From NCBI RefSeq assembly GCF_001418135.1, contig NZ_LIPQ01000351.1:1-38148 (forward strand): a stretch of 38,148 bases of DNA, read 5' to 3'. The notes beneath the pieces are model-generated. The model was not told the origin of the DNA and did not search any database. It saw nothing but the letters and a program-made list of their open reading frames with translations. Below, one piece after another: positions 30,654 to 38,148 of the stretch. A program made the position numbers and the translations under genes. Position 1 is the stretch's first letter. Each line of letters opens with the position of its first letter. This DNA is from Streptomyces aureus. GTDB taxonomy: Bacteria; Actinomycetota; Actinomycetes; Streptomycetales; Streptomycetaceae.

Positions 30654-32879
30654 CTACAGCTCCTTCACCCGGATGTCGCGGTAGGAGATGACGTCCGTCG
30701 TGCCGTGGACCTGGAGCCCGATGTAACCGGAGGCGTAGCGCCGGCCGTCCGTGCCCGGGTCGTCGCCGCGCGGCGGCTGGAAGACCTGGCCACCGGTGTT
30801 GTCGAACTCGTTGATCAGCTTGCCGTTGCGGAAGACCGAGTAGTGCTGGCCCTCCACTCGGATCTCGTAGTCGTTCCAGGTGCCCTTCGGCGTCACCCCG
30901 GCACCGGCGAGGCCGACGCGGTCGAAGCCGTAGAGCGAGCCCGTCTTGTACATGTCGCCGTCGGGCCGGTCCAGGACCTGGATCTCATGGCCGTACTTGA
31001 TGGCGACCCACTCCGGACGGCTCTCCTCGGGGTTGTCGTGGACGTACGGGAAGCGCACGAAGACCCCGCCGTTGGCGTTGCCGGCGCCGGGGGCGTCGTC
31101 GCGCCACTGGAGCCTGAGCGAGAAGTCGCCGTACTGCCGCTGCGGGAACCACAGCATGCCCATGCCCGGCACCGTGGTGCTGCTGGTCATGGCCCCGTCC
31201 CCGCTCAACGCGAACTTCCCGCCGCCGACGTGCTGCCACTTCGAGAAGCTCGCCGCGGTGCCGTCGAACAGGTCGCGGTACCCCTCGGTCCGGCCGGGCC
31301 CGCCGATGCCCGACTGCTTGGCCGCGCGGTAGATCCTCCTGTGCTCGCGGGTGTCGATGACGCCGTCGGCGAGCAGCCGGTCGAGCACCGTGTCGACGTG
31401 CTTGAGGAACAGCGCGTGCGAGGACCAGTCCTTCTCGTCCTCGATGAGTTCGTTGACCGTGCATCGGCTGTTCGTCATCCGGTTCGGGACACCGGTGTCG
31501 ACGGTCCCGACGATGACCGTCAGTCGCTCGTCGAACTCCGGACAGTCGGGCGCGGGCACCCCGCCGCCCTCGGCGACGGTGAAGGCCGTGCTCCGGGCCG
31601 TGGAGGTGTTGCCGGCCTTGTCCGTCGCCCGGTAGAGCACCGTGTGGCGGCCGACGCGGTCGACGATCACCGGCGTGGTGTACGCGAGGTACGGGCCGCC
31701 GTCGAGCGAGTACTCGATCCGTTCGACGCCCGATTCCGCGTCGAACGCGGACAGCGTGACCGTGGCGCTGGTGAGGTACGCGCCGTCGGAGTCGCGCGTC
31801 CCCGCGACCGAGGCGGCGGCCTCGGGGGCGGTGGTGTCGGGATCGGGCTGGGTGACGACCGTGAAGGCGACCGACTTCACCGCGGCGGTGTTACCCGCCT
31901 TGTCGCTCGCCCGGTGGCGGACGGTGTGCTCGCCCGCCTGGTGCACCATCACCGGAGCGGTGTACGGCTGCCAGGCGCCGTCGCCGATCGCGTACTCGAT
32001 GGTGTTGACGCCCGACCCGGTGTCGGACGCGGTCACCGTCACCGTGGCCATGCCGAGGTAGCGGCCCTGGTCGTCCCGCTCGCCCGACACGGTCGCCGAG
32101 GTCTCCGGCGCCGTCGTGTCGTCGGTGGGCCGGGCGACGACCGCGAACGCCGCGGTCTTCTCGGCGGCCGTGTTGCCCGCCTTGTCGCTCGCCCGGTAGC
32201 GGATCGTGTGCGCGCCGACCCGGTCGACGACGACCGGGACCGTGTACGGCTGCCACGGGCCGTCCGCGCCGACCGCGTACTCGACCTTGTCGACGCCCGA
32301 ACCGGCGTCCGTCGCGCCGAGCGTGACCGTCGCCTGGCCGACATAGGCGCCGTCGGCGTTGCGGTCGCCCTCGACCTTCGCGGTCGTCTCCGGCGCGGTG
32401 GTGTCCTCGCCGCCGCCCTCGGTGACCGTGAGGATGCCCTGCATCTGGCCGTGCCCGGGGATCGTGCACTTGAAGAGGTACCGGCCCGGGGTCAGTGTCA
32501 CCTCGGCCGTGTGGCGGCCGCCGTTCGCGTCGCCCGGGTTGGCCAGGATGTTGAGCGGGACGTCGTTGTTGTACTCCGGGTCGGAGACGTCGAACGTCAG
32601 GGTGTGCGGCATGCCGGTCGTGTTGCCGGTGGCCGCGCTGTTCTCGAAGACGATCGTCGTCGCGCCGGCCACCGCCGTGGTCGGGAACTCCAGATAGCGG
32701 TCGATCGGATCGCCCGCCTTCCAGGTCAGCACCTGCGCCGCGGCGGTCCGGCGTCCGCCGTCGCCGCGTCGCGCGTCGTCCGCCCTGCCGTAGGCGGCCG
32801 CCGAGGTCAGGCCGACGACCATCGCCACGGCGGCCAGCAGGGCCGCCCACAGGCTCGTGCCCCTGTGTCTCGTGATCAC
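30654..32879 (-). CDS. Secreted protein: cupredoxin + three Ig-like (OmpL47-type) repeats + DUF1080 domain
   Basis: A 741-residue exported protein. The GTG at 32879 overlaps the upstream stop by four bases (GTGA), so it is translationally coupled to the ThuA/dehydrogenase gene. Domain order: signal peptide (1-30), cupredoxin (about 45-153) with type 1 copper ligands His92, Cys138, His143 and Met146 (MPHTL and KCTIPGHGQMQ), three Ig-like repeats starting at about 159, 255 and 349 (each DTTAPE...SGV...YRASDKAGNT), a Cys-containing spacer, and a C-terminal beta-sandwich of the 3-keto-disaccharide hydrolase / DUF1080 family (about 535-741; YRDLFDGT, GGVFVRFP, YEIRVEGQHYSVFRNGKLI). The copper site could accept electrons from the dehydrogenase partner (inference). 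Confidence 0.9.
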   Translation of the reverse strand: MITRHRGTSLWAALLAAVAMVVGLTSAAAYGRADDARRGDGGRRTAAAQVLTWKAGDPIDRYLEFPTTAVAGATTIVFENSAATGNTTGMPHTLTFDVSDPEYNNDVPLNILANPGDANGGRHTAEVTLTPGRYLFKCTIPGHGQMQGILTVTEGGGEDTTAPETTAKVEGDRNADGAYVGQATVTLGATDAGSGVDKVEYAVGADGPWQPYTVPVVVDRVGAHTIRYRASDKAGNTAAEKTAAFAVVARPTDDTTAPETSATVSGERDDQGRYLGMATVTVTASDTGSGVNTIEYAIGDGAWQPYTAPVMVHQAGEHTVRHRASDKAGNTAAVKSVAFTVVTQPDPDTTAPEAAASVAGTRDSDGAYLTSATVTLSAFDAESGVERIEYSLDGGPYLAYTTPVIVDRVGRHTVLYRATDKAGNTSTARSTAFTVAEGGGVPAPDCPEFDERLTVIVGTVDTGVPNRMTNSRCTVNELIEDEKDWSSHALFLKHVDTVLDRLLADGVIDTREHRRIYRAAKQSGIGGPGRTEGYRDLFDGTAASFSKWQHVGGGKFALSGDGAMTSSTTVPGMGMLWFPQRQYGDFSLRLQWRDDAPGAGNANGGVFVRFPYVHDNPEESRPEWVAIKYGHEIQVLDRPDGDMYKTGSLYGFDRVGLAGAGVTPKGTWNDYEIRVEGQHYSVFRNGKLINEFDNTGGQVFQPPRGDDPGTDGRRYASGYIGLQVHGTTDVISYRDIRVKEL

Positions 32880-35368
32880 TGCGCCGTCCTCCTCGCCAGC
32901 TGGTCCGCGGCCGGGGTGGGCCCGCCGCCCTTGTAGGTCACGCGCCACAGCGCGGAGTCGGGGTGCGAGGTGAAGAAGCCGCGCCCGTAGTCGAGGACGT
33001 ACAGCGAACCGTCCGGGGCGAACTTCCAGTCCATCAGGTTGCGGATGCCGCCCTGCCCGACCGGGACGATCTTCTTCAGGGACTCGGCGTGCACGGGGAG
33101 GCCGCCCCTGCCGACGGTCTTCGGATCGGTGAGCACGGCGTGCCGCGGCTGGTCCCCGTCGTAGAAGTCGCCGACGAACCACTTGCCGTCCCAGTACGAA
33201 GGCCACTTGACCGTGGAGTCGCTCGCCGCGTCGTAGCGGTAGAGCGGACCGTTCATGGTCGCCTGCCCGCCGCCCTTGAGCCACGGCAGCAGCAGCTTCT
33301 GCTCCTCCTGCCGGTAGCTCGGGATGCCGTCGGCGTCCCTGGGGTAGTCCACGCCGCCGCCCTGGGGCGAGTACCAGATCGTGTTCCCCGTCACCGGCGG
33401 CAGGTTCACCAGGCCGTCGTTGTTCGGGGACTCGTTCTTCGGCGCGTCGCAGTCGTACCAGCCGAGCGGCTTGGCCGGGTCGAGCGGACCGCGGTCCCGG
33501 TAGGGCTGCTTGTTGCCCATGCAGTACGGCCAGCCGTGGTTGCCCGCCTTGGTGATCGCGGCGAACGTGTCGTACTTGGCCGGGCCCCATGTCGTGGACG
33601 GCGCGCCCGCGTCGGGGCCGACCCAGCCCGCGTAGAGGATGTCGGTCGTCCTGTCGACGGAGATGCGCGCGGGGTTGCGCACGCCCATCACATAGATCTC
33701 GCCGCGGGTCTTGCCGCCGCCCTCGTCGCTCTCCTGACCGGTGAAGAGATTGCCGGTGGGGAGGGTGTACGTGCCGTCGGGCTCGGGATGGATCCGCAGG
33801 ATCTTCCCATTGAGGTTGTTGGTGTTGCCGGCGGTGCGGCGCGCGTCCGCGAAGGAGACGCCCCTGAAGTTCGGGGCGGGATTGTTGCCCGAGTAACCTC
33901 CGCTGGATCCGGACGAGTTGGTGTCACCGGTGGCGATGTACAGATTGCCCTTGGAGTCCCAGGCCATTCCGCCGCCCGCGTGGCAGCAGCTGTGGATCTG
34001 CACCGGCCAGCTCAGCAGCACCTTCTCGCTCGCCAGGTCGAGCCTGTTCGTCGCGAGATCCAGGGTGAAGCGGGAGACCCGCCGCTCGCCCATGTGCTCC
34101 ACGCGGTCGATCCGGGAGTGCGGTGTGTAGTGGAGGTAGACCCAGCCGTTGGTCATGAAGCCGGGGTCGAGCTCGATGCCGAGGAGCCCCTCCTCGTTCT
34201 TGATCAGCTCGTCGCCGCCGCCCTTGTTGCCGAAGACGGTGAGCGCGCCGGCCTTGGTGACCTGCCGGGTCTTCGGGTCGTAGACGTGGATCTCGCCGTT
34301 GCCCCTGCCGATGTCCGGGTTGTTCCAGTCGGTGACCACCGGGACGCTGGAGTCGGCGCCGCCGCGGCCGATGTACAGGATGCGGCCGTCGGGAGCGGCG
34401 ACGAGACCGTGCGGCTCGCCGATCTGGTCGTTCTGGCCGGGCTGGTTGGGCTTGGTGACGCGCTCGGCGGTGTAGTTGGCGTCGATGGTCGCCTTGCAGT
34501 CCGCCCGGGAGATCCGCGCGGTCCAGGCGATCGCGCCGCGCAGGTGGTCGCGGAAGTCCGTCTCGGCGTAGCTGTCGACGGTGCCGCCCATGGCGGTGTA
34601 GAAGGACCGGCCGCCGTCGTAGTCACGGCACCAGGACACCGGGTGGTCCCACCCGTTGGGCCTGGCGGCGGGCTGGTACGAGGACTCCCGGACCCGCGCC
34701 ACGGTGTGCACGGTGCCGGACGGGTTGCGGTCCCAGTTGAACCACTTGTCGGGCCGCCTCCACTCCAGCGGAAGGGACTTCGTGGCCGGGTGCCGCCGGT
34801 CGCCGACCTCCACCACCGCGCGCTGTGTGCCGCTCGGGGCGCCGGTGGGCCGGGCGCCGATCAGGCCGGTGAACCAGCCGGAGTAGGGCTCGGTGCGGGC
34901 GGCCTCGTGGACGCCGACGAAACCGCCGCCCGCCTCCATGTAGGCCTCGAGGCCCGCTTCCTGCTCGGGGTCGAGCACATCGCCGCCACCGGTCAGGAAG
35001 ACCACCGCGTTGTACCTGCCGAGCCGCCTGGCGTCGGTGAAGACGGCCGGGTCGTCGGTGGCCTCCGTACGGTAGCGGCCGGCGGCCGGGCCGGTGAGGC
35101 CGATGGTCTCGACGGCCGCGATGCCCGCGTCGACCGTCGGCGACTCGGCCGTCGCGGACCCGTGGAAGACGAGGACCCGTACGGTGGCGCCGCCCGGTGG
35201 CGACGGCAGGGATAACGTTGTCGCCGCCCTGGCCGACGGCGGGTCCGGATCCGGCTTGGCGGCGGCGGGGTTGCCGCCGAGCAGGGAGGCGGTCAGTGCG
35301 CCTGCCCCAAGTGCCGCCACGGCGAAGCCTGTTCTCGATCTCGACCGGTGATGTGGTGTGCGCTTCAT
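32876..35368 (-). CDS. Secreted ThuA domain + PQQ-type glucose/sorbosone dehydrogenase fusion
   Basis: An 830-residue exported protein. The ATG at 35368 follows GAGGGATGGG. Seen: a signal peptide (RSRSRTGFAVAALGAGALTA, cleavage near AAA-KP), a ThuA-like domain (about 62-290; VRVLVFHGS, FLTGGGDVLDPEQ, GGGFVGVHEA, PVSWCRDYDGGRSFYTAMGG), then a six-bladed GSDH-type beta-propeller (about 310-820) with GEPHGLVAAPDGRILYIGRGG, NEEGLLGIELDPGF, HAGGGMAWDSKGNLYIATGD and GVRNPARISVD. It would oxidise a sugar or 3-keto sugar outside the cell with PQQ; ThuA-like proteins act in trehalose and related sugar use. The coupled cupredoxin protein and the divergent laccase make electron transfer to copper plausible. 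No PQQ synthesis genes are in the window. Confidence 0.92.
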   Translation of the reverse strand: MKRTPHHRSRSRTGFAVAALGAGALTASLLGGNPAAAKPDPDPPSARAATTLSLPSPPGGATVRVLVFHGSATAESPTVDAGIAAVETIGLTGPAAGRYRTEATDDPAVFTDARRLGRYNAVVFLTGGGDVLDPEQEAGLEAYMEAGGGFVGVHEAARTEPYSGWFTGLIGARPTGAPSGTQRAVVEVGDRRHPATKSLPLEWRRPDKWFNWDRNPSGTVHTVARVRESSYQPAARPNGWDHPVSWCRDYDGGRSFYTAMGGTVDSYAETDFRDHLRGAIAWTARISRADCKATIDANYTAERVTKPNQPGQNDQIGEPHGLVAAPDGRILYIGRGGADSSVPVVTDWNNPDIGRGNGEIHVYDPKTRQVTKAGALTVFGNKGGGDELIKNEEGLLGIELDPGFMTNGWVYLHYTPHSRIDRVEHMGERRVSRFTLDLATNRLDLASEKVLLSWPVQIHSCCHAGGGMAWDSKGNLYIATGDTNSSGSSGGYSGNNPAPNFRGVSFADARRTAGNTNNLNGKILRIHPEPDGTYTLPTGNLFTGQESDEGGGKTRGEIYVMGVRNPARISVDRTTDILYAGWVGPDAGAPSTTWGPAKYDTFAAITKAGNHGWPYCMGNKQPYRDRGPLDPAKPLGWYDCDAPKNESPNNDGLVNLPPVTGNTIWYSPQGGGVDYPRDADGIPSYRQEEQKLLLPWLKGGGQATMNGPLYRYDAASDSTVKWPSYWDGKWFVGDFYDGDQPRHAVLTDPKTVGRGGLPVHAESLKKIVPVGQGGIRNLMDWKFAPDGSLYVLDYGRGFFTSHPDSALWRVTYKGGGPTPAADQLARRTAQ

Positions 35369-35573
35369 GGGTCACCCATCCCTCTGAGGTCACAACGACA
35401 GCCGTTGAAGCTAGACCTCTTTGCGCGGTTCGCCAAGGTCTATGGCCGCAACCGGACGAACTTTGTCCTGGGTGTGGATAAACCACTGTCGTCCCGCTAC
35501 GGTGTGGGCCGTCCCAGGAGCCCCCGTTGGCCCCGCAGCCCGTCAATCTCCTCTGAAGACCGGAGAGTTCGAC

Positions 35574-36608
35574 ATGGACAGACGCAGCTTCAACCGTCGC
35601 CTGCTCGCGGGCGGGGCCGTCGCCGCGACCGGCGTGACATCGTTGTCTCTCACCTCCGCCTCCAGTGCCGCACCCGACGCGGCCGCCGCGGCGGCCCCGC
35701 TGAGGACTGCCCCGGCCGGCGGCCGGATACGCCATCTCAGGCTGTACGCCGAGAAGTTGGCCGACGGGCGCATGGGCTACGGCCTGGAGAAGGGCAAGGC
35801 CACCGTGCCCGGCCCGCTCATCGAGCTCAACGAGGGCGACACCCTCCACATCGAGTTCGAGAACCTGATGGACGTCCCGGTCAGCCTCCACCCGCACGGC
35901 GTGGACTACGACATCGACAACGACGGTACGAGGATGAGCGGCAGCCACGTCGAGGCGGGCGCCACCCGCACCTACACCTGGCGCACCCACGCCCCCGGCC
36001 GCCGCCCCGACGGCACCTGGCGGCCCGGCAGTGCCGGGTACTGGCACTACCACGACCACGTCGTGGGCACGGACCACGGCACCGGCGGCATCCGCAAGGG
36101 CCTCTACGGCGGCCTGGTGGTGCGCCGCAAGGGTGACATCCTGCCGGACAAGCAGTTCACCATCGTCTTCAACGACATGACGATCAACAACCGGCCGGCC
36201 GCCGATCCGCCGAACTTCCTCGCCACCGTGGGCGACCGGGTGGAGATCGTCATGATCACGCACGGCGAGTACTACCACACGTTCCACATGCACGGTCATC
36301 GCTGGGCCGACAACCGCACCGGTCTCCTCGGCGGCCCCGAGGACGTGAGCCGGGTCGTCGACAACAAGATCACCGGACCCGCCGACTCGTTCGGGTTCCA
36401 GGTCATCGCGGGAGAGCACGTCGGAGCCGGCGCCTGGATGTACCACTGCCACGTCCAGAGTCACTCCGACATGGGAATGGCCGGACTGTTCCTGGTGGCC
36501 AAGCCGGACGGCACCGTACCCGGCCACGGCGACCACGGCACGCACGGTGCGGCGACGGCGAAGGAGGGACCGGCCCCCCGGACCTCAGGCGGAACCCACC
36601 ACCACTGA
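35574..36608 (+). CDS. Two-domain small laccase (SLAC-type multicopper oxidase)
   Basis: A 344-residue extracellular multicopper oxidase that oxidises phenols and reduces oxygen to water; the length is essentially that of the Streptomyces coelicolor small laccase. I chose the ATG at 35574 because GGAGAG precedes it and a Tat signal follows ([16 protein letters not shown]). Copper-binding motifs: LHPHGVDYD (His106, His108), YWHYHDH (158-162), HTFHMHGH (235-242) and the type 1/type 3 segment [13 protein letters not shown] (290-302). Two cupredoxin domains mean it should work as a trimer. The His-rich C-terminus (GDHGTHG, THHH) may bind extra copper. It is divergent from the ThuA/dehydrogenase gene across 205 bases holding a possible TACGGT -10 box at 35498-35503. 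Confidence 0.96.
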   Translation: MDRRSFNRRLLAGGAVAATGVTSLSLTSASSAAPDAAAAAAPLRTAPAGGRIRHLRLYAEKLADGRMGYGLEKGKATVPGPLIELNEGDTLHIEFENLMDVPVSLHPHGVDYDIDNDGTRMSGSHVEAGATRTYTWRTHAPGRRPDGTWRPGSAGYWHYHDHVVGTDHGTGGIRKGLYGGLVVRRKGDILPDKQFTIVFNDMTINNRPAADPPNFLATVGDRVEIVMITHGEYYHTFHMHGHRWADNRTGLLGGPEDVSRVVDNKITGPADSFGFQVIAGEHVGAGAWMYHCHVQSHSDMGMAGLFLVAKPDGTVPGHGDHGTHGAATAKEGPAPRTSGGTHHH

Positions 36609-36619
36609 GTACGGCGGCG

Positions 36620-36652
36620 CGGGCCCGGCCGGAGGCGTCGCGGCCGGGCCCG
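36620..36652 (+). terminator. Terminator hairpin after the laccase gene
   Basis: CGGGCCCGGCC (36620-36630) pairs with GGCCGGGCCCG (36642-36652), 11 bases, loop 11, starting 12 bases after the laccase stop. Confidence 0.78.
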
Positions 36653-36769
36653 ACAGGAAGGTCTCCCGCGTGACCCACATCACTTTCACCGTCCGCGGCC
36701 TTTTCGTTATCCGCGCCCCGCTCCAGGCTCTCCCATGCGCAATCATCTCCAACGAACGGGACGGTCGGC

Positions 36770-38148
36770 GTGCGGCAGAGCACAGGAATCGAGCGGGACA
36801 CGGAGCTGGTCCTCGCGGCGCGGAACGGTGACCCGTGGGCCCGGGACCAGCTGATCACCGCCCACCTGCCCCTGATCCACACCACCGTGGCACTCGCCAT
36901 GAACGGCCGCCACGGTGCCGAACACGTCGAGCACGTCGTGCGCGAGACGATGCTCCGCGCCCTCGACGGGCTCCCCACCCTGACCGACCCCGGGGTCTTC
37001 CGGCCCTGGCTGGTCGCCATCGCCGTGGACGGGATCCGGCGGCACCGGCACCAGCAGCCGGCCGGGTACGACTACGGCGCGGACGCCGAGCGGTCGTCCG
37101 CGCACGGGCAGGCGTACGAGATCATCGAGGCGGCCCGCTGGCTGGACCCGGACGACGGCGAACAGCTGGCCCTGTGGTGGCTGGAGTGCGCGGGCGAGCT
37201 GACCAGGTACGAGACGGCGGCCGCACTGCGGTGGCCGACCGAGGAGGCGCCGGCCCGGATCGACGCCGTACGGGCCCGGCTCGACGCCGCTCGCGTCGTC
37301 GTCGGCGCCCTGGCCGGGAACCCGGCCTGCCCCTTCCTGGGCCGGGAGGCGGCCGACTGGGACGGCCGGCCCTCCGCCCCGTGGCGCGACCACCTGGCCC
37401 ACCACACGCTCGGCTGCGGGCACTGCGCCCCGCGCTGGCACGCGCTGGTCCCGGCGGAGCTCCTCCTCGCGACCACCTCGCCCGTTCTGGCGGCCCGGAC
37501 GGACGAGGCCTCGCCGGACACGACGACGGCCGCCGCGTTCGCGGCCGCGGCCGGCGGGCCGGGCACCGGTCCGGCCGCGTACGCGGCCACGGACGGCGAC
37601 CCGTACCGTACGGCCGGAGGCACCGACCCGTCCGACACGGCACACCTCGGCGCGTACGGACAGGACCACGCGGCGGACCTGACGGAGCCGTACGTCCTGG
37701 CCGGCTCCGCGGGACACACCCGCCCCCACGTACCCCGGTCCACGCCCGCCTCCTCCGCCTCCCCGGCGCCCGGCCGGCACGGCACGCGTGCGGCTCTCCG
37801 GCGCCGTCGCCAGACGCAGGAGCGGAGCCGGCGCCGCGCCGTCATCGCGGCCGGTGTCGTGGTCATGGCGGTCACGGGCGGAGCGTTCTCGCTGTCCGGG
37901 GGCCGGGGCGACGACGAGATCTTCGAGGCGAACCGCGTGACGGCCCCGGAGCTCGACCTGCCCCTCGACCAGGACCCGTCCACCCACTCCGGCACCCCGT
38001 CGTCGGCGGCGACGACCCCCACCACCTCGCCGTCCGCCTCCACGTCCGCCACCGGACGCCCGCCCGCCTCGGCATCGCCCAGCGCGAAACCCACCACCGC
38101 GTCGCCCCGCCCGGTCCGCACCGCCAAGCCCGCCCCGGTGAGGACGAC
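36770..38148 (+). CDS. Sigma factor with built-in zinc anti-sigma motif and transmembrane segment (3' end cut by window)
   Basis: At least 459 codons, open at the window edge. The GTG at 36770 is the only in-frame start nearby. Seen: a sigma region 2-like domain (DTELVLAARNGDPWARDQLI, EHVVRETMLRALDGLPT, FRPWLVAIAVDGIRRHR, about 10-95), a region 4-like part (EQLALWWLECAGELTRYETAAALRWPTEEAPARIDAVRARLDAA, about 131-174), then HTLGCGHC (212-219), an exact HX3CX2C zinc anti-sigma signature, an Ala/Pro linker, one hydrophobic helix (about 357-375) after Arg-rich residues, and a Ser/Thr/Pro tail outside the membrane. It combines sigma factor, zinc anti-sigma domain and membrane anchor in one chain. 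The extracellular domain that would sense the signal lies beyond the window. Confidence 0.82.
   Translation, partial: MRQSTGIERDTELVLAARNGDPWARDQLITAHLPLIHTTVALAMNGRHGAEHVEHVVRETMLRALDGLPTLTDPGVFRPWLVAIAVDGIRRHRHQQPAGYDYGADAERSSAHGQAYEIIEAARWLDPDDGEQLALWWLECAGELTRYETAAALRWPTEEAPARIDAVRARLDAARVVVGALAGNPACPFLGREAADWDGRPSAPWRDHLAHHTLGCGHCAPRWHALVPAELLLATTSPVLAARTDEASPDTTTAAAFAAAAGGPGTGPAAYAATDGDPYRTAGGTDPSDTAHLGAYGQDHAADLTEPYVLAGSAGHTRPHVPRSTPASSASPAPGRHGTRAALRRRRQTQERSRRRAVIAAGVVVMAVTGGAFSLSGGRGDDEIFEANRVTAPELDLPLDQDPSTHSGTPSSAATTPTTSPSASTSATGRPPASASPSAKPTTASPRPVRTAKPAPVRT

Noticed and set aside
30504-35215. Two very long plus-strand open frames opposite the cupredoxin and ThuA/dehydrogenase genes
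   Set aside because: They are compositional shadows. The minus-strand translations contain complete signal peptides and domain motifs.

Overview
This window looks like a chromosomal segment of a Streptomyces species. GC content is very high, third codon positions are almost all G or C, GTG starts are frequent, and the gene set is typical of the genus: a 2-methylisoborneol (2-MIB) synthase locus, a two-domain laccase, a DasR-type operator in front of a chitinase, and sigma factors with membrane partners. There is no tRNA, rRNA, CRISPR array or complete transposase. Both ends cut a gene.

Layout, left to right. (1) 1-5.5 kb, minus strand: an assimilatory nitrate reductase fused to a flavodoxin domain, a four-helix membrane protein, and a secreted beta-lactamase-fold protein whose three catalytic motifs are all degenerate. 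(2) 5.8-9.4 kb: a remnant of an agmatine deiminase abutting a partial dispersed repeat, then a plus-strand cluster DUF1269 / baeRF3 / lipoprotein / DUF1269. (3) 9.4-12.4 kb, minus strand: arginine deiminase and a basic amino acid antiporter, probably preceded by a small overlapping gene. (4) 12.8-16.8 kb, plus strand, the highlight: a family 2B encapsulin shell protein (HK97-type shell with an inserted cyclic-nucleotide-binding-like domain), 2-MIB synthase with a long disordered N-terminus, and geranyl diphosphate C-methyltransferase. Together they would make 2-MIB, with the cyclase probably packaged in a protein nanocompartment. A 141-bp hairpin element sits between the shell and cargo genes.

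(5) 16.9-21.6 kb: a PfkB sugar kinase, a chymotrypsin-fold secreted protease with a LacI-type palindrome upstream, a GH18 chitinase with a textbook promoter containing a DasR site, a 22-residue leader peptide, and a DUF1684 protein. (6) 21.9-25.8 kb: a hypothetical protein, an ECF sigma factor with a co-transcribed single-pass membrane protein carrying Gly-Tyr repeats, an MFS transporter and a small hypothetical protein. (7) 26.1-30.6 kb: a lipid kinase with a repetitive insert, a PadR regulator with its membrane partner, and a divergent GAF/SpoIIE/HATPase signalling phosphatase. (8) 30.65-36.6 kb: a translationally coupled pair of large secreted proteins (ThuA plus PQQ-type sugar dehydrogenase; cupredoxin plus Ig-like repeats plus DUF1080), divergent from a Tat-exported small laccase. 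This looks like an extracellular redox and sugar-processing module. (9) 36.8 kb to the end: a sigma factor that carries its own zinc anti-sigma motif and a transmembrane helix in one chain.

All functions are read from translated sequence and remembered family motifs; no database search was run. Promoter and operator calls are pattern matches and carry lower confidence than the genes.
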